Positions 1 to 10,887 of a DNA stretch of 64,000 nt are shown here, piece by piece. The position numbers were made by a program, and so were the translations under genes. The stretch is from Providencia alcalifaciens. Its GTDB lineage: Bacteria > Pseudomonadota > Gammaproteobacteria > Enterobacterales > Enterobacteriaceae. Location of the stretch: the NCBI RefSeq assembly GCF_915403165.1, contig NZ_OU659204.1, positions 2,294,001 to 2,358,000 on the forward strand, written 5' to 3'. Within the stretch, counting starts at the first letter, position 1, and every line of letters starts with the position of its first letter. Below the pieces are notes generated by a model that was given only the letters and a program-made list of their open reading frames with translations, ran no database searches and was not told where the DNA came from.

Positions 1-402
1 GAATGGGCTAACTTTACGAGGACCACCGTGCATCATAGATTCACAGTTATCTTGAATTAACCCTAACCCGCCAATACCAGAACCAATAGCTAAACCGATA
101 CGAGTAGCATTGGCTTCTGTTACTTCCAATCCAGAATCTTTGATGGCTTGATAACCAGCTGCAATGCCATACTGAATGAATGGGTCCATCTTCTTCGCAT
201 CTTTGCGAGAGATGTCAAAATCTTCGTAATTGAAATCTTTTACTAAGCCTGCAAATTTAGTTGCGTGGTTAGTAGTATCAAAATGATCAATTAGGCTGAT
301 ACCACTCTGTCCGCCACAAACAGCTTTCCATGATGAATCAACTGTATTGCCGACAGGAGATAACATGCCAAGTCCGGTTACAACTACACGACGCTTAGAC
401 AC
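1..402 (-). CDS. fabF: Beta-ketoacyl-ACP synthase II (KAS II), N-terminal part; runs off the left edge
   Basis: Condenses malonyl-ACP with acyl-ACP during fatty-acid elongation in the cytoplasm. Only the first 134 codons lie in the window. The reading begins with a GTG codon at 402 (then [12 protein letters not shown]), with a GGAGG Shine-Dalgarno six bases upstream. The [10 protein letters not shown] start and the GSGIGGL stretch are typical of the thiolase-fold ketosynthases; the catalytic Cys lies beyond the edge. It follows acpP by 78 bp, the standard enterobacterial order, and is the last visible gene of the fab operon. Confidence 0.96.
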   Translation of the reverse strand, partial: MSKRRVVVTGLGMLSPVGNTVDSSWKAVCGGQSGISLIDHFDTTNHATKFAGLVKDFNYEDFDISRKDAKKMDPFIQYGIAAGYQAIKDSGLEVTEANATRIGLAIGSGIGGLGLIQDNCESMMHGGPRKVSPF

Positions 403-441
403 GTATGTCCTCCAAGGAGGGAATTAGTTACAAAAGAAACA

Positions 442-463
442 TAGGCGATCGAATGATCGCCTA
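442..463 (-). terminator. Hairpin between acpP and fabF
   Basis: A 9-bp perfect stem (TAGGCGATC / GATCGCCTA) with a GAAT loop. Read on the minus strand it is followed by a T-rich stretch interrupted by other bases, so it probably acts as a partial terminator or mRNA-stabilising hairpin that lets acpP be made in excess over fabF. The role is inference. Confidence 0.55.
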
Positions 464-480
464 GATAAGTTTTACTGCTA

Positions 481-714
481 TTACTCAGATGCTTTGACGT
501 AGTCAATTGCAGCCTGTACTGTAGTGATCTTTTCAGCTTCTTCGTCAGGGATTTCGCAATCGAACTCTTCTTCCAGAGCCATAACCAGTTCTACTGTGTC
601 AAGAGAATCAGCGCCCAAGTCATCAACAAATGAAGCTGTATTCACAACTTCTTCCTCTTTAACACCCAGTTGTTCAACGATGATTTTCTTAACGCGTTCT
701 TCGATAGTGCTCAT
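481..714 (-). CDS. acpP: Acyl carrier protein
   Basis: 77-residue acidic carrier protein that holds growing acyl chains on a 4'-phosphopantetheine arm during fatty-acid, lipid A and phospholipid synthesis. The attachment Ser is residue 37 in the DSLD motif, and the length equals the E. coli protein. It sits between fabG and fabF on the same strand. The 156-bp gap upstream contains its own promoter (810-838), and a hairpin follows the gene, which fits its much higher expression than its neighbours. Confidence 0.98.
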   Translation of the reverse strand: MSTIEERVKKIIVEQLGVKEEEVVNTASFVDDLGADSLDTVELVMALEEEFDCEIPDEEAEKITTVQAAIDYVKASE

Positions 715-809
715 ACTATTAAAATTCCTATCAAAACTCGCTTTCGCGATGGTTTTCGTAGTTTATGAAATACAGGAAAAGATACAACCCAATCCCGGCT
801 GTGGAAACC

Positions 810-838
810 ATTATTTTGCATAATTTTGCATTAGGCAA
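810..838 (-). promoter_or_regulatory. Probable acpP promoter
   Basis: On the minus strand a TTGCCT -35 (833-838) and an AATAAT -10 (810-815) are separated by exactly 17 bp, in the fabG-acpP gap. The leader would be about 85-90 nt. An independent acpP promoter is known in E. coli; this assignment is by motif only. Confidence 0.6.
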
Positions 839-870
839 CACAAAAATATGCAAATGGTTCCCTCATTTCT

Positions 871-1605
871 TTAGATCATGTACATGCCACCATTGACATG
901 CAATGTTTCACCTGTGATGTAAGCAGCTTCGTCAGAAGCTAAAAATGCTACAGCACTGGCAATTTCTTGTGCATCACCCAGTCTATTCGCAGGAACCTGA
1001 GATAAAATGCCTGCACGTTGTTCGTCTGTCAATGCCTTAGTCATATCAGTTTCGATAAAACCAGGCGCTACAACGTTAACAGTGATACCACGAGAAGCGA
1101 CTTCACGAGCTAATGATTTACTAAAACCAATCAGCCCAGCTTTCGCTGCCGCGTAGTTTGTTTGTCCCGCATTCCCCATGACACCCACAACAGATGCAAT
1201 GGAAATAATTCGCCCACAACGCTTTTTCATCATGGCACGCAAAACGGATTTAGACAAACGGTAAACGGATGAAAGATTCGTGTCAATAATATCTTGCCAC
1301 TCATCATCCTTCATACGCATCAATAAGTTATCACGCGTAATACCAGCATTATTAACTAAAATATCAATTTCGCCAAATTCCGCACGGATCTGGGTCAATG
1401 TTTCTTCAATTGATGCTGGATCTGTCACGTTTAACGCTAAGCCTTTACCTTTCCCATCTAAATAGGCAGTAATCGCTTCCGCGCCTTTTTCGCTTGTTGC
1501 AGTACCAATAACGGTCGCACCGCGTGCAGTCAAGGTTAAAGCAATCGCTTTACCGATTCCACGGCTAGCACCAGTTACCAGTGCAATTTTTCCTTCAAAG
1601 CTCAT
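871..1605 (-). CDS. fabG: 3-oxoacyl-ACP reductase
   Basis: NADPH-dependent reduction of 3-ketoacyl-ACP, the first reductive step of each elongation round. 244 residues, the normal length. It has the short-chain dehydrogenase signature: TGASRGIG cofactor loop near residue 11, NNAG near 87, and the catalytic Tyr-x3-Lys in TNYAAAKAG around residue 151-155 with the upstream Ser in IASVVG. GAGGA lies a few bases before the ATG. Eight bases separate it from fabD, indicating co-translation. Confidence 0.98.
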   Translation of the reverse strand: MSFEGKIALVTGASRGIGKAIALTLTARGATVIGTATSEKGAEAITAYLDGKGKGLALNVTDPASIEETLTQIRAEFGEIDILVNNAGITRDNLLMRMKDDEWQDIIDTNLSSVYRLSKSVLRAMMKKRCGRIISIASVVGVMGNAGQTNYAAAKAGLIGFSKSLAREVASRGITVNVVAPGFIETDMTKALTDEQRAGILSQVPANRLGDAQEIASAVAFLASDEAAYITGETLHVNGGMYMI

Positions 1606-1613
1606 TGTCGTCC

Positions 1614-2546
1614 TCAGATAGTTTCTAAAGCCGAGTCTAATGATACAGGATCATTGACTGCAACGGCAGTTAAATTAGAGACAATTCGCTTGGTTAGACC
1701 AGTCAGGACTTTGCCTGGGCCCATTTCAACCAATTGCTCAATACCTTGTTCTGCCATGAATTCGACTGTTTCAGTCCAGCGCACCGGATTATATAACTGG
1801 CGCACTAATGCATCACGGATATTTTTCGCAGACGTTTCCATTTTAACATCAACATTATTGATAACAGGATAGGTCGGCTCACAAAATTCAATTTTTTCTA
1901 ATGCATCAGCTAATTTATCTGCTGCTGGCTTCATTAATGCACAGTGTGAAGGCACGCTAACAGACAGTGGCAATGCTCGTTTTGCGCCCGCTTCTTTACA
2001 CGCAGCACCTGCACGCTCAACCGCAGCTTTCTCGCCCGCAATAACAACTTGACCTGGTGAGTTAAAGTTCACAGGTGAAACCACCTGACCTTGTGCTGCT
2101 TCTTGGCATGCTTTTTCGATAGATTCGTTATCTAAACCGATGATTGCATACATTGCGCCAGTACCTTCAGGAACCGCTTCTTGCATCAGTTTGCCGCGCA
2201 GTTCTACCAATTTAATGGCTTGTTTGAAGTCGATAACACCCGCACAAACTAACGCTGAATATTCGCCAAGGCTGTGACCTGCCATCAACGTAGGAATTTT
2301 ACCATTTTTTGCTTGCCAAACACGGAAGATAGCCACAGACGCGGCTAATAATGCAGGTTGAGTCTGCCATGTTTTATTTAATTCTTCTTCTGGTCCATTT
2401 TGAACTAATGCCCAGAGATCGTAACCCAATGCTTCAGACGCTTCAGCGAATGTTTCTTTAACCAGCTGATTTTTTTCTGCTAAATCAGCTAACATTCCTA
2501 AAGACTGGGAACCTTGTCCCGGAAATACCATAGCAAATTGTGTCAT
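1614..2546 (-). CDS. fabD: Malonyl-CoA:ACP transacylase
   Basis: Transfers malonyl from CoA to ACP to supply the two-carbon donor for elongation. 310 residues. The FPGQGSQ start and the nucleophile elbow GHSLGEYSA (Ser near residue 92) are diagnostic; a conserved His follows in PSHCALM. It lies 18 bp after fabH and 8 bp before fabG on the same strand, as in E. coli. Confidence 0.98.
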   Translation of the reverse strand: MTQFAMVFPGQGSQSLGMLADLAEKNQLVKETFAEASEALGYDLWALVQNGPEEELNKTWQTQPALLAASVAIFRVWQAKNGKIPTLMAGHSLGEYSALVCAGVIDFKQAIKLVELRGKLMQEAVPEGTGAMYAIIGLDNESIEKACQEAAQGQVVSPVNFNSPGQVVIAGEKAAVERAGAACKEAGAKRALPLSVSVPSHCALMKPAADKLADALEKIEFCEPTYPVINNVDVKMETSAKNIRDALVRQLYNPVRWTETVEFMAEQGIEQLVEMGPGKVLTGLTKRIVSNLTAVAVNDPVSLDSALETI

Positions 2547-2564
2547 GTTTGTTTTCTCAGTAAA

Positions 2565-3515
2565 TTAAAAACGAACCAGTGCGGAGCCCCAAGTAAAGCC
2601 GCCACCAAATGCTTCTAATAACACTAATTGGCCGCGCTGAATGCGACCATCGCGCACTGCTTCATCGAGTGCTGTTGGGACTGATGCCGCAGAAGTATTT
2701 CCATGACGATCCAGCGTTACAACCACTTTATCCATGGTCATATCCAATTTTTTTGCGGTCGCGGAAATAATTCGTAAATTTGCTTGATGTGGTACTAACC
2801 AATCAAGTTCTTCTTTTGCAATGTCGTTTTGCGCCAATGTCTCATCGACAATATGGGCTAATTCACGCACAGCAACTTTGAATACTTCGTTACCTGTCAT
2901 GGATAAATAAGCTTGGTCATCTGAGCAGCGAGCACGGTTTGGTAAGGAGAGTAAGTCCCCATAACGCCCGTCGGCATGCAGATGTGTAGAAATAATACCT
3001 GGTTCTTCAGAAGCGCCGATCACCACTGCACCCGCAGCATCACCAAATAGAATAATGGTTCCGCGATCATTCGGGTCTAAAGTTTTAGATAACGCATCCG
3101 CACCAATCACCAGTGCTTTCTTAGTCATGCCCGTTTTAACGAACTGATCAGCGATACTGATAGCATAAGTAAAACCAGCACAAGCTGCTGCCACATCAAA
3201 TGCGGCACAATCATTAATTTCCAGCATTTGCTGAATTTGACACGCTGCGCTTGGGAATGCGTGAGTTGCGGAGGTTGTCGCGACAATAATTAAACCAATT
3301 TCACTGCTGTCGACCTGTGCCATTTCCAGCGCATTTTTTGCTGCTTGGAAACCCATTGTGGACACGTTTTCATCGGCAGCTGAAATTCGTCTCTCTTTAA
3401 TACCCGTACGCGTTACAATCCATTCATCAGAAGTATCAACCATTTTTTCCAGATCAGCATTGGTACGAACTTGCGATGGCAAATAGCTGCCTGTTCCTAA
3501 TATTTTACTGTGCAT
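2565..3515 (-). CDS. fabH: Beta-ketoacyl-ACP synthase III
   Basis: Starts fatty-acid synthesis by condensing acetyl-CoA with malonyl-ACP. 316 residues. The Cys-His-Asn catalytic triad is visible: Cys112 in AAACAGF, His in VPHQANLRI, Asn in RHGNTSAAS. The first residues ([13 protein letters not shown]) match the family. Only 3 bp separate it from plsX, so translation is probably coupled. Confidence 0.98.
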   Translation of the reverse strand: MHSKILGTGSYLPSQVRTNADLEKMVDTSDEWIVTRTGIKERRISAADENVSTMGFQAAKNALEMAQVDSSEIGLIIVATTSATHAFPSAACQIQQMLEINDCAAFDVAAACAGFTYAISIADQFVKTGMTKKALVIGADALSKTLDPNDRGTIILFGDAAGAVVIGASEEPGIISTHLHADGRYGDLLSLPNRARCSDDQAYLSMTGNEVFKVAVRELAHIVDETLAQNDIAKEELDWLVPHQANLRIISATAKKLDMTMDKVVVTLDRHGNTSAASVPTALDEAVRDGRIQRGQLVLLEAFGGGFTWGSALVRF

Positions 3516-3518
3516 AGG

Positions 3519-4559
3519 TTATTGATCACTCCTGGGTAAAACAATATTAAGTCGAGCTGTTATTCTTTCGGGAACTTGTCGTTCAACAGCCTGTACCGCA
3601 CGTTCAATTGCGGCTTTAAACGCATTTTCATTCGCTGCGCCATGGCTTTTGATGACAATCCCTTTTAATCCTAACAGAGTCGCGCCGTTATACTGGTCGG
3701 GGTTCATATCCCCAAAACGCTTCATTAGCCGTTTTTTCAACCATTTCTTAGCGAGTTGCATAAACCAACCGCTTTTTTTGTTCTCTTCACCGGCTGATCT
3801 TAACAATGAAAGAATGACACGAATCACACCTTCCATTGTTTTTAGTGAGACATTACCTGCGAAGCCGTCACACACTAATACATCTGTTTTACCTGTCAGC
3901 AACTCGTTGCCTTCAACATAACCAATGTAATTAATTGACGCCGTTTCTTTCAACATAGCGGCGGCTTCGCGGATATTGTCCAGCCCTTTACTCTCTTCTT
4001 CACCAATATTGAGTAAAGCGACTTTAGGTTGATTGATGTTGGCAACCTCTTCCGCCATCACTGAACCCATCACAGCAAATTGCACGAGCATTTCACTGCT
4101 ACAATTTACGTTAGCCCCTAAATCGAGGACAACGGTTTTTCCTTTTTTCTGATTTGGCAAAATGGTCATTAACGCTGGGCGTTCAATGCCTTCAATTGAT
4201 TTTAACATCAATTTTGCCAAGCCCATCAATGCACCTGTATTACCCGCACTCACGCACGCTTGCGCTTGACCTGTCTTGACTAACTCTAACGCCACTCGCA
4301 TTGACGTCCCTTTGCTTTGGCGAATTGCGTGGGATGGCTTAGCATCGTTAGCAATGACGTTTTCTGCAGGGATAATTTCGATACGCGAAATTTGCTCCGC
4401 ACTTTGTTGTGCAAGCAAAGGATGAATGGCTTCGGGTTGACCGACAAGCAGTAATTTTAATGCTGGATTAGATGCCAGTGCCTGCAATGCAGCAGGCACC
4501 GTGACGCGGGGACCAACATCCCCGCCCATGGCATCTAACGCGATGGTTAGACTAGCCAA
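3519..4559 (-). CDS. plsX: Phosphate acyltransferase PlsX
   Basis: Makes acyl-phosphate from acyl-ACP, feeding PlsY for phosphatidic acid synthesis at the membrane. 346 residues with the family's opening ALDAMGGD and the [10 protein letters not shown] and KSHGAAN motifs. The start matching homologues is a TTG codon (TTG GCT AGT CTA) at 4559, without a clear Shine-Dalgarno; the next ATG, inside DAMGGD, would cut off the conserved beta-strand. It begins 11 bp after rpmF, so translation may depend on upstream ribosomes. Confidence 0.96.
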   Translation of the reverse strand: MASLTIALDAMGGDVGPRVTVPAALQALASNPALKLLLVGQPEAIHPLLAQQSAEQISRIEIIPAENVIANDAKPSHAIRQSKGTSMRVALELVKTGQAQACVSAGNTGALMGLAKLMLKSIEGIERPALMTILPNQKKGKTVVLDLGANVNCSSEMLVQFAVMGSVMAEEVANINQPKVALLNIGEEESKGLDNIREAAAMLKETASINYIGYVEGNELLTGKTDVLVCDGFAGNVSLKTMEGVIRVILSLLRSAGEENKKSGWFMQLAKKWLKKRLMKRFGDMNPDQYNGATLLGLKGIVIKSHGAANENAFKAAIERAVQAVERQVPERITARLNIVLPRSDQ

Positions 4560-4570
4560 AGTATCAACAA

Positions 4571-4741
4571 TTACTTGCTGATAACCTTACGGCCACGGTA
4601 GTAACCATCTGCAGTCACATGGTGACGCAGGTGAGTTTCACCGGAAGTTTTATCTACAGAAACTAGGGTAGCAGTCAGTGCATCATGTGAACGACGCATA
4701 CCGCGTTTTGAACGAGTTGGTTTATTCTGTTGTACGGCCAT
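4571..4741 (-). CDS. rpmF: 50S ribosomal protein L32
   Basis: 56-residue basic protein beginning [20 protein letters not shown] and ending GRKVISK, the standard L32 of Enterobacterales. It lacks the zinc-binding Cys pairs seen in some L32 types. It lies 12 bp after yceD and 11 bp before plsX on the same strand, linking ribosome and lipid synthesis in one transcript, as in E. coli. Confidence 0.97.
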   Translation of the reverse strand: MAVQQNKPTRSKRGMRRSHDALTATLVSVDKTSGETHLRHHVTADGYYRGRKVISK

Positions 4742-4753
4742 TGACCTTACTCC

Positions 4754-5278
4754 TTAAGTACTTTTCTTTAAACTGGCTAATGCGGCAAATGGATTTGGCT
4801 TTTCTACCTCAGGAGGTAGTTGGCCATACACCATGTCCGCCTCGGACACTTCACAGTGTTCAGAATCATGAACCGGAACCACTGGTAAGGATAGAATTAT
4901 TTCATCTTCTAACATTCCCAGCAAATTTATTTCACCAAATTCATCTACATAAACTGGTTCATATTCTTCCGGTAATGCTTCGGCCTTTTCGTCACTGACG
5001 ACAGGACTAAAACAATACGATACGTAGACATGATGTTTAAAATCTTTTCTGCAACGTTGGCATTGTAGAGTGACATCTAATTCAGAATGCCCTTCTATCA
5101 CTGTCAAACGTCGCTTATCAATTTTAAATGATAATTCGGATTTAACATCACTGTCTACACTGACTACTGATTCGGCAATTCGTGTAACTTGCTCAGGTGT
5201 GTAACTCCCGACATAGTCGAGGTTTTTCTGAGCTGCACGCTGCGCATCGATAGTCAGGGGTAATTTTACCTTTTGCAT
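4754..5278 (-). CDS. yceD: YceD/DUF177 family protein, 23S rRNA accumulation protein
   Basis: 174 residues, opening [18 protein letters not shown] as in E. coli YceD. The family is associated with 23S rRNA accumulation and is usually encoded next to rpmF, as here. A CQRCRKDF motif near residue 73 resembles half of a zinc site. The C-terminus ([12 protein letters not shown]) is the conserved tail. The start codon lies only a few bases from the predicted transcription start of the promoter at 5288-5316, so there is almost no room for a Shine-Dalgarno. First gene of the yceD-rpmF-plsX-fab operon. Confidence 0.95.
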   Translation of the reverse strand: MQKVKLPLTIDAQRAAQKNLDYVGSYTPEQVTRIAESVVSVDSDVKSELSFKIDKRRLTVIEGHSELDVTLQCQRCRKDFKHHVYVSYCFSPVVSDEKAEALPEEYEPVYVDEFGEINLLGMLEDEIILSLPVVPVHDSEHCEVSEADMVYGQLPPEVEKPNPFAALASLKKST

Positions 5279-5287
5279 AAGGCGCGC

Positions 5288-5316
5288 ATATTAACTTTGT
5301 AATGAACTATAGTCAA
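5288..5316 (-). promoter_or_regulatory. Strong sigma-70 promoter of the yceD-rpmF-plsX-fab operon
   Basis: Minus strand: TTGACT (-35, 5311-5316), 17 bp, TAATAT (-10, 5288-5293). This is close to consensus. The expected start site is about 5280-5282, two to four bases before the yceD ATG at 5278, giving an almost leaderless transcript. A hairpin (AAAAGGCG 5320-5327 / CGCCTTTT 5337-5344) sits just upstream of the -35. Confidence 0.75.
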
Positions 5317-5420
5317 AGAAAAAGGCGGGATAAACTCGCCTTTTCACCAAAAAATCGCCGGTTAAGCGGATATAGTTTAAAATGAGTTAACCCTTTTGGC
5401 TATGAGTTTCGAGAAAAATC

Positions 5421-6005
5421 ATGAAATCAATTATTTTGGCGTCAACCTCTGAATACCGACAAGCCTTACTAAAGAAGCTGGGCATCCCATTTCTCGCCGC
5501 TGCGCCGAACGTTGATGAAACGCCTGTACTGCAGGAATCGGCTCAAGCTTTAGTGATGCGCTTATCCCACGAAAAAGCTAAAGCACTGGCTCAACAATAC
5601 CCTCAACATCTAATCATCGGCTCTGACCAAGTTTGCGTCATTGACGATAAAATAGTCGGAAAGCCACACAATTTTGATAATGCCTTTAAACAACTCAAGG
5701 CAGCGTCAGGTCATCGGGTGACTTTTTATACTGGGCTTTGCTTGTTAGATAGTGCGACAGGTAAATTCAATCTTCAGTGCGAACCCTTCGATGTCTATTT
5801 TAGACAGCTCACTGATGAAGAAATCACACAATACCTGAATAAAGACGAACCTTATCAATGCGCTGGCAGTTTTAAATCGGAAGGATTAGGCATTAGCCTG
5901 TTTGATAAGCTTTCAGGGCGAGATCCAAACACTCTGATTGGTTTGCCGACTATTTTATTGCTGGAGATGTTACGTCAGCATGGAGTCAACCCACTCTTAG
6001 ACTAA
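5421..6005 (+). CDS. yceF: Maf-family nucleotide pyrophosphatase (YceF type)
   Basis: Hydrolyses modified nucleoside triphosphates; the E. coli YceF branch prefers 7-methyl-GTP. 194 residues. The Maf signature is complete: [15 protein letters not shown] at the N-terminus, PNVDETP, the SHEKAKALA helix, and IIGSDQVC with the catalytic Asp. It is divergent from yceD and transcribed alone. Substrate preference is inferred from its position next to yceD and rluC, the same as E. coli yceF. Confidence 0.92.
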   Translation: MKSIILASTSEYRQALLKKLGIPFLAAAPNVDETPVLQESAQALVMRLSHEKAKALAQQYPQHLIIGSDQVCVIDDKIVGKPHNFDNAFKQLKAASGHRVTFYTGLCLLDSATGKFNLQCEPFDVYFRQLTDEEITQYLNKDEPYQCAGSFKSEGLGISLFDKLSGRDPNTLIGLPTILLLEMLRQHGVNPLLD

Positions 6006-6064
6006 ATAATTAAGGTTAGCTAGCCTGCGGGTAGTCGCTAACCTTTATTATCATTATTACTGCA

Positions 6065-7021
6065 TTACTGCGCTTTTTTCGCTCGTAATACTTTCAAGCA
6101 CTGATTCAAATCGTTATGTAGCGGCGCAACAACTCGCATTTCCTCACCCGTTTTCGGATGAGTGAATTTCAGTGAATACGCGTGCAAGAACAAACGCTTC
6201 AGTCCTGTATCTGCTAACTGGCTATCAAATTGCTTATCACCATAACGGTCATCAAACGCAATTGGGTGACCTGCGTGTAAAGTATGTACGCGGATTTGGT
6301 GAGTACGTCCCGTTACTGGGCTCGCCTTAACTAACGTTGCATTTTCAAAACGTTCTTCGACTTTAAAACGTGTTTCAGAAGGCTTTCCTTCACTATTGAC
6401 TCGAACAATACGTTCACCGCTTTGCAAAATATTTTTCAATAACGGAGCTTGCACAACTTTAGTATGTGACTGCCAATTGCCGCGCACTAACGCTAAATAA
6501 TCTTTTTGCATCTGTTTTAAACGTAACTGCTCGTGAAGCGCACGTAACGCCGAACGTTTTTTAGCGACTAATAAGATACCAGAAGTATCTCTGTCTAAAC
6601 GATGCACCAGTTCTAAAAAACGGGCCTCTGGACGTAAGGCGCGTAGCCCTTCAATTACGCCGAAACTTAACCCACTGCCACCATGAACCGCGGTACCTGA
6701 TGGCTTATTGATGACTAAAATGGATTCGTCTTCAAATAGAATGCAATCCGTTAATGCTGCCACCTTATCCAATTTTGCTGAAACAGGTGCAGTTTCACGC
6801 TCAGCGACACGCACTGGCGGCACGCGAACTTGATCCCCTTCGAGTAGTTTGTATTCAGGCTTAATTCGCCCTTTGTTGACGCGCACTTCACCTTTACGGA
6901 TGATGCGATAAATCATGCTCTTAGGAACACCTTTTAACTTGCTCAGCAAGAAATTATCAATGCGTTGCCCTGCTTCGTCATCGCTAATATCAATAAATTG
7001 AACTTGGTTTTCTGTTTTCAT
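6065..7021 (-). CDS. rluC: 23S rRNA pseudouridine(955/2504/2580) synthase
   Basis: Isomerises three uridines of 23S rRNA. 318 residues from the ATG at 7021 ([11 protein letters not shown]). A GTG fourteen codons upstream is open too, but E. coli RluC begins at the MKTE position. It has an N-terminal S4 RNA-binding domain (about 15-75), then the RluA-type catalytic domain with the active Asp in [11 protein letters not shown] and the GRTHQIRVH motif. It is divergent from rne, as in E. coli. Confidence 0.96.
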   Translation of the reverse strand: MKTENQVQFIDISDDEAGQRIDNFLLSKLKGVPKSMIYRIIRKGEVRVNKGRIKPEYKLLEGDQVRVPPVRVAERETAPVSAKLDKVAALTDCILFEDESILVINKPSGTAVHGGSGLSFGVIEGLRALRPEARFLELVHRLDRDTSGILLVAKKRSALRALHEQLRLKQMQKDYLALVRGNWQSHTKVVQAPLLKNILQSGERIVRVNSEGKPSETRFKVEERFENATLVKASPVTGRTHQIRVHTLHAGHPIAFDDRYGDKQFDSQLADTGLKRLFLHAYSLKFTHPKTGEEMRVVAPLHNDLNQCLKVLRAKKAQ

Positions 7022-7637
7022 TCGGGAATGCGTTAACTCTGATTGATGAATAAATAGTCTCACTTACATCGGTATATCATACCGACTCCACGAATTTTTT
7101 TATGTTTTTTTTTAAATTGGTCAATTTCTGCATGATTGGCTCAATTTCTTAATAAAATTTCCATATAACTTACGTTGCACTTGCTATAATGCACTTGGCA
7201 ATGGAATAATAAGCGGTGCCAAGATGTTTAAAAACGAAAATTGGCTTTGCTATGTTAGCTTTAGGTGTTTTCGCACTTTCGGCTATAATTATTTTTAGCT
7301 AGTAGAATACAAGTTAGACGTAATACTGTAGGAATTTATTATTTGATGGCGTAACGATGCTGCAATGGCGTAAGACATCTAACTAAATCAAATAAATTAG
7401 CGAGCAACGAATTTTAGCTTATTGGGTTGGGAGTCTCCGTTTTCTAAGAAATCTACGGCATCCTGATTAAGAACGCTGAATTTTTAATCTAAAAATCAGG
7501 TTCACCGAATACTGCGCGTCTCTATACGAACGACTGCCGAGAGGTAGACGGCTTTGTAAAAATCATGAGGCCATCGGTTTACAGTAGCTCCTTCTTTCGC
7601 TGCTCTATTATTTAAAAAATAATGAGTAAGTAATAAC
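7022..7637 (+). promoter_or_regulatory. rluC-rne intergenic region with the rne promoter and autoregulatory 5' UTR
   Basis: About 600 bp without a gene. A TATAAT at 7284-7289 would give an rne leader near 340 nt, close to the 361 nt known for E. coli; another TATAAT lies at 7185-7190. The leader can fold into a hairpin at 7462-7500 (outer CCTGATT / AATCAGG, inner TTTTTA / TAAAAA). In E. coli such stem-loops let RNase E cleave its own mRNA and hold its level constant (rne5 element). Function here is inferred by position and length. Confidence 0.65.
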
Positions 7638-10600
7638 ATGAAAAGAATGCTAATCAACGCAACTCAACAGGAAGAGTTGCGTGTTGCCCTTGTTGACGGG
7701 CAACGACTCTACGACTTGGATATTGAAAGCCCAGGTCATGAGCAAAAAAAAGCCAACATTTATAAAGGTAAAATTACCCGTATTGAACCAAGCCTCGAAG
7801 CTGCTTTTGTTGATTATGGCGCTGAAAGACATGGTTTCCTGCCTATCAAAGAAATCGCTCGCGAATACTTTCCTAGCAATTATCACTCCCAAGGTCGTCC
7901 TAACATCAAAGATGTGCTGAAAGAAGGCCAAGAGGTTATTGTTCAAGTTGATAAAGAAGAGCGTGGTAACAAAGGTGCAGCCTTAACCACATTCATCAGC
8001 TTAGCGGGTAGTTATTTAGTTCTGATGCCAAACAACCCACGTGCCGGTGGTATTTCTCGCCGCATCGAAGGTGAAGACCGTACAGAATTAAAAGAAGCGT
8101 TATCTTGCTTAGAAATTCCAGATGGTATGGGGCTAATCGTCCGTACTGCGGGTGTCGGTAAATCAGCAGAATCCCTGCAACAAGATTTACTGTATCGCTT
8201 ACGCCACTGGGAAGCGATTCAAAAAGCAGCTGAAAACCGCCCTGCGCCGTTCTTAATCCACCAAGAAAGTAATGTGATTGTCCGTGCTTTCCGTGATTAT
8301 TTACGTCCTGACATCGGCGAAATCCTGATCGATAACCCGAAAGTGGTTGAGATGGCACGTAACCATATCGAAGCGATTGGTCGTGGTGATTTTGCTAGCA
8401 AAATTAAACATTATAGTGGCGATGTTCCTCTGTTTAGTCACTATCAAATCGAATCTCAAATCGAATCTGCGTTCCAGCGTGAAGTACGTTTACCTTCTGG
8501 CGGTGCGTTAGTTATCGATACAACCGAAGCATTAACGGCTATTGATATCAACTCCTCACGCTCAACCCGTGGTGGTGATATCGAAGAGACTGCATTCAAT
8601 ACTAACCTTGAAGCGGCTGACGAAATTGCACGTCAATTACGTTTACGTGACTTAGGTGGGCTGATTGTTATCGACTTTATCGATATGACCCCAGTTCGCC
8701 ACCAACGTGAAGTTGAAAACCGCCTACGTGAAGCTGTTCGCCAAGACCGAGCTCGTATTCAAATCGCGCGCATTTCACGCTTTGGTCTGTTGGAAATGTC
8801 TCGTCAGCGTCTTAGCCCATCTCTGGGTGAGTCGAGTCATCACGTCTGCCCACGCTGTACAGGTACGGGGACTATCCGTGATAACGAATCGCTGTCACTG
8901 TCAGTATTACGTTTAATCGAAGAAGAAGCACTGAAAGAAAATACCCATGAAGTGCATGCGATTGTCCCTGTGCAAATCGCATCTTATCTATTAAATGAAA
9001 AACGCCAAGCCGTCACGGAAATTGAGCAACGTCAGCGTAACGTGCGCGTTGTGATTGTTCCAAATGACCAGATGCAAACGCCTCACTTCCACGTCATCCG
9101 CATCCGTAAAGGTGAAGAAGTTCAAACCCTGAGCTACAACTTAGCCCAGTATCATGAAGCTGAAACTTTAAACCACGGTGAAGAAACGACAACTGAGCGT
9201 AAAATACCTGAGCAACCTGCTATTTCAGCATTTGCACTGCAAGAGCCCGTTGAAGCTCCTGCACTGAAACCAAAAGAAGCCCCGGCTAAAGCGCCTGTTC
9301 GCGAAAAAGTGGATGAGCAACCTAAAGCTGGTTTATTTAGCAAAATTGCTGCTTTCTTTAAAGGTCTCTTTGCTGAAGAAGAAAAAGCAGTTGAAAAGCC
9401 GGCACAGAAACCACGTCAGAATAACAATGACCGTCGCCGTAATAATGATCGTCGTCGCAATAATAACGACCGCCGTAATAACAATCGTCGCGATCGCGAT
9501 GATAATTACGAAAATCGTGATAACCGCGACAATCGTGATAACCGCGACAATCGTGACAATCGTAATAATCGCAATGCACAATCTGAAGATGCTGCAAACC
9601 GCAACAAGGGACGTAATAACAAGAATACGACCCCAGTTGAAGAGCAAACAACGGACAGTGCAAACCACGAAAATCAGCAGCAACGTCGTGATCAACGTGC
9701 AGAGCGTCGCCGTCGTCAAGATGAAAAACGTCAACAACAAACTGCAAAAACGCAGCAAGATAACCAGCAAACCGCTGTTGATAATGCTGCTGTAGAAAAA
9801 GATGAAGAAGAACAACGTCCTGTTGCTCCTCGTCGTCAACGCCGTCAATTAACACAAAAAATTCGTGTGACTGACAATGACCAAGCAGCAGAAACGTCAA
9901 TAGTTACTGATACCGCTGTTGTTGCAGAAAACTCTACAGCACCGATTGCAGCATTACCTGCAGCAGTGAATGTTGAGAAAAAACAGTCTCATGTTTCTCT
10001 GGACGAAGATGATAACTTAGCGACTAACACTGAACAATTGGATGATGATGAAAAACAAGATACCATCATTCCACGCCGTTCTCGTCGTTCACCACGTCAT
10101 CTGAGAGTGAGTGGTCAGCGTCGTCGCCGTTACCGTGATGAGCGTCATTTGAATAAATCACCAATGCCTTTAGCGGCGGCAGTAGCCTCCCCTGAATTAG
10201 CCTCTGGTAAAGTATTTATTCGCTACCCAGTCGTTCAGCCTCAACAAGAAAGCATGGCTATCATGACCAATGAAGAGATGCTGGAACAACAAAATACGGT
10301 TCAAGCACCTGTAGTTGCTGCACCGATTGAACATGTTGAAGTAAAAGCGGAACACATTGACGTACCCGTAGTTACTGACGCTATCGTTGAGACGCCAAAA
10401 GCAGAAACTGAAACTAGCGTTGTTGTTGAAAATACGACGGTTGAAGCCGCAACAGTGGAAAGCGATGTTGTTGAAAATGATGTTGTTCAAAATGTAGCAG
10501 CAGACATTATCGAAGAGACAAAATCAGAAGTCACTGAAACGCTGGTTGAAGCTCCTATCGTTGAAGAGGTCAAAACTGTTGTTGAACCTGTCGTTGCAGA

Positions 10601-10865
10601 TATGGTGATTGAAACTGCAGTTACCGCAGCAGTAGTTGTTGAAACTGCCGTGATTGAACCTGCTCCAACAGCAAATGCGGTTAACTTACATAAGCGCCAT
10701 GCATACTCACCAATGACGAAAGCCCCAGCACCTGCTGTAATGGCTTCTGACTTTGAAATTAAAGAGTATCAACGTGAGCCATCAACCTTTGAACCTAAAG
10801 GTGCAGGTGGTCATGTAGCCGCCAATGTTGCGACATCAGAAATGGCAAAACCCGCTAGTTTCTAA
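7638..10865 (+). CDS. rne: Ribonuclease E
   Basis: Essential endoribonuclease for mRNA decay and for rRNA and tRNA processing; scaffold of the degradosome at the inner membrane. 1075 residues. The N-terminal half has the S1 domain (about 35-125), catalytic Asp303 (AIDINSS) and Asp346 (VIDFIDM), and the zinc link CPRC starting at Cys404. Residues about 563-580 ([14 protein letters not shown]) form the amphipathic membrane-targeting helix. The C-terminal half is disordered: Arg/Asn/Asp-rich RNA-binding stretches, then long Val/Glu/Ala-rich low-complexity sequence. A canonical terminator follows. Confidence 0.98.
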   Translation: MKRMLINATQQEELRVALVDGQRLYDLDIESPGHEQKKANIYKGKITRIEPSLEAAFVDYGAERHGFLPIKEIAREYFPSNYHSQGRPNIKDVLKEGQEVIVQVDKEERGNKGAALTTFISLAGSYLVLMPNNPRAGGISRRIEGEDRTELKEALSCLEIPDGMGLIVRTAGVGKSAESLQQDLLYRLRHWEAIQKAAENRPAPFLIHQESNVIVRAFRDYLRPDIGEILIDNPKVVEMARNHIEAIGRGDFASKIKHYSGDVPLFSHYQIESQIESAFQREVRLPSGGALVIDTTEALTAIDINSSRSTRGGDIEETAFNTNLEAADEIARQLRLRDLGGLIVIDFIDMTPVRHQREVENRLREAVRQDRARIQIARISRFGLLEMSRQRLSPSLGESSHHVCPRCTGTGTIRDNESLSLSVLRLIEEEALKENTHEVHAIVPVQIASYLLNEKRQAVTEIEQRQRNVRVVIVPNDQMQTPHFHVIRIRKGEEVQTLSYNLAQYHEAETLNHGEETTTERKIPEQPAISAFALQEPVEAPALKPKEAPAKAPVREKVDEQPKAGLFSKIAAFFKGLFAEEEKAVEKPAQKPRQNNNDRRRNNDRRRNNNDRRNNNRRDRDDNYENRDNRDNRDNRDNRDNRNNRNAQSEDAANRNKGRNNKNTTPVEEQTTDSANHENQQQRRDQRAERRRRQDEKRQQQTAKTQQDNQQTAVDNAAVEKDEEEQRPVAPRRQRRQLTQKIRVTDNDQAAETSIVTDTAVVAENSTAPIAALPAAVNVEKKQSHVSLDEDDNLATNTEQLDDDEKQDTIIPRRSRRSPRHLRVSGQRRRRYRDERHLNKSPMPLAAAVASPELASGKVFIRYPVVQPQQESMAIMTNEEMLEQQNTVQAPVVAAPIEHVEVKAEHIDVPVVTDAIVETPKAETETSVVVENTTVEAATVESDVVENDVVQNVAADIIEETKSEVTETLVEAPIVEEVKTVVEPVVADMVIETAVTAAVVVETAVIEPAPTANAVNLHKRHAYSPMTKAPAPAVMASDFEIKEYQREPSTFEPKGAGGHVAANVATSEMAKPASF
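9513..9575 (+). repeat. In-frame tandem repeat in rne coding Asn-Arg-Asp units
   Basis: An 18-bp unit (AATCGTGATAACCGCGAC) occurs twice in tandem and is followed by three 9-bp derivatives, encoding five successive NRD units and then NRN. The repeat lies in the arginine-rich RNA-binding part of the RNase E scaffold and can expand or contract without breaking frame. Confidence 0.85.
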
Positions 10866-10887
10866 TACGCTACAACATTAAGTATCA

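Noticed and set aside
5320..5344. AAAAGGCG / CGCCTTTT hairpin as a transcription terminator
   Set aside because: It lies between divergent promoters upstream of both genes, so no transcript is expected to end there; left as a structural note only.
7022..7063. GTG start 14 codons upstream for rluC
   Set aside because: The extension has no clear ribosome site and is absent from E. coli RluC; the ATG at 7021 fits the family.
9333..9900. Two long minus-strand frames (171 and 180 codons) opposite the RNase E C-terminus
   Set aside because: They mirror the low-complexity Arg/Asn/Asp repeat of rne, have repetitive Ile/Thr/Val or Asp/Cys/His/Tyr composition and no ribosome site; they are shadows of the repeat.
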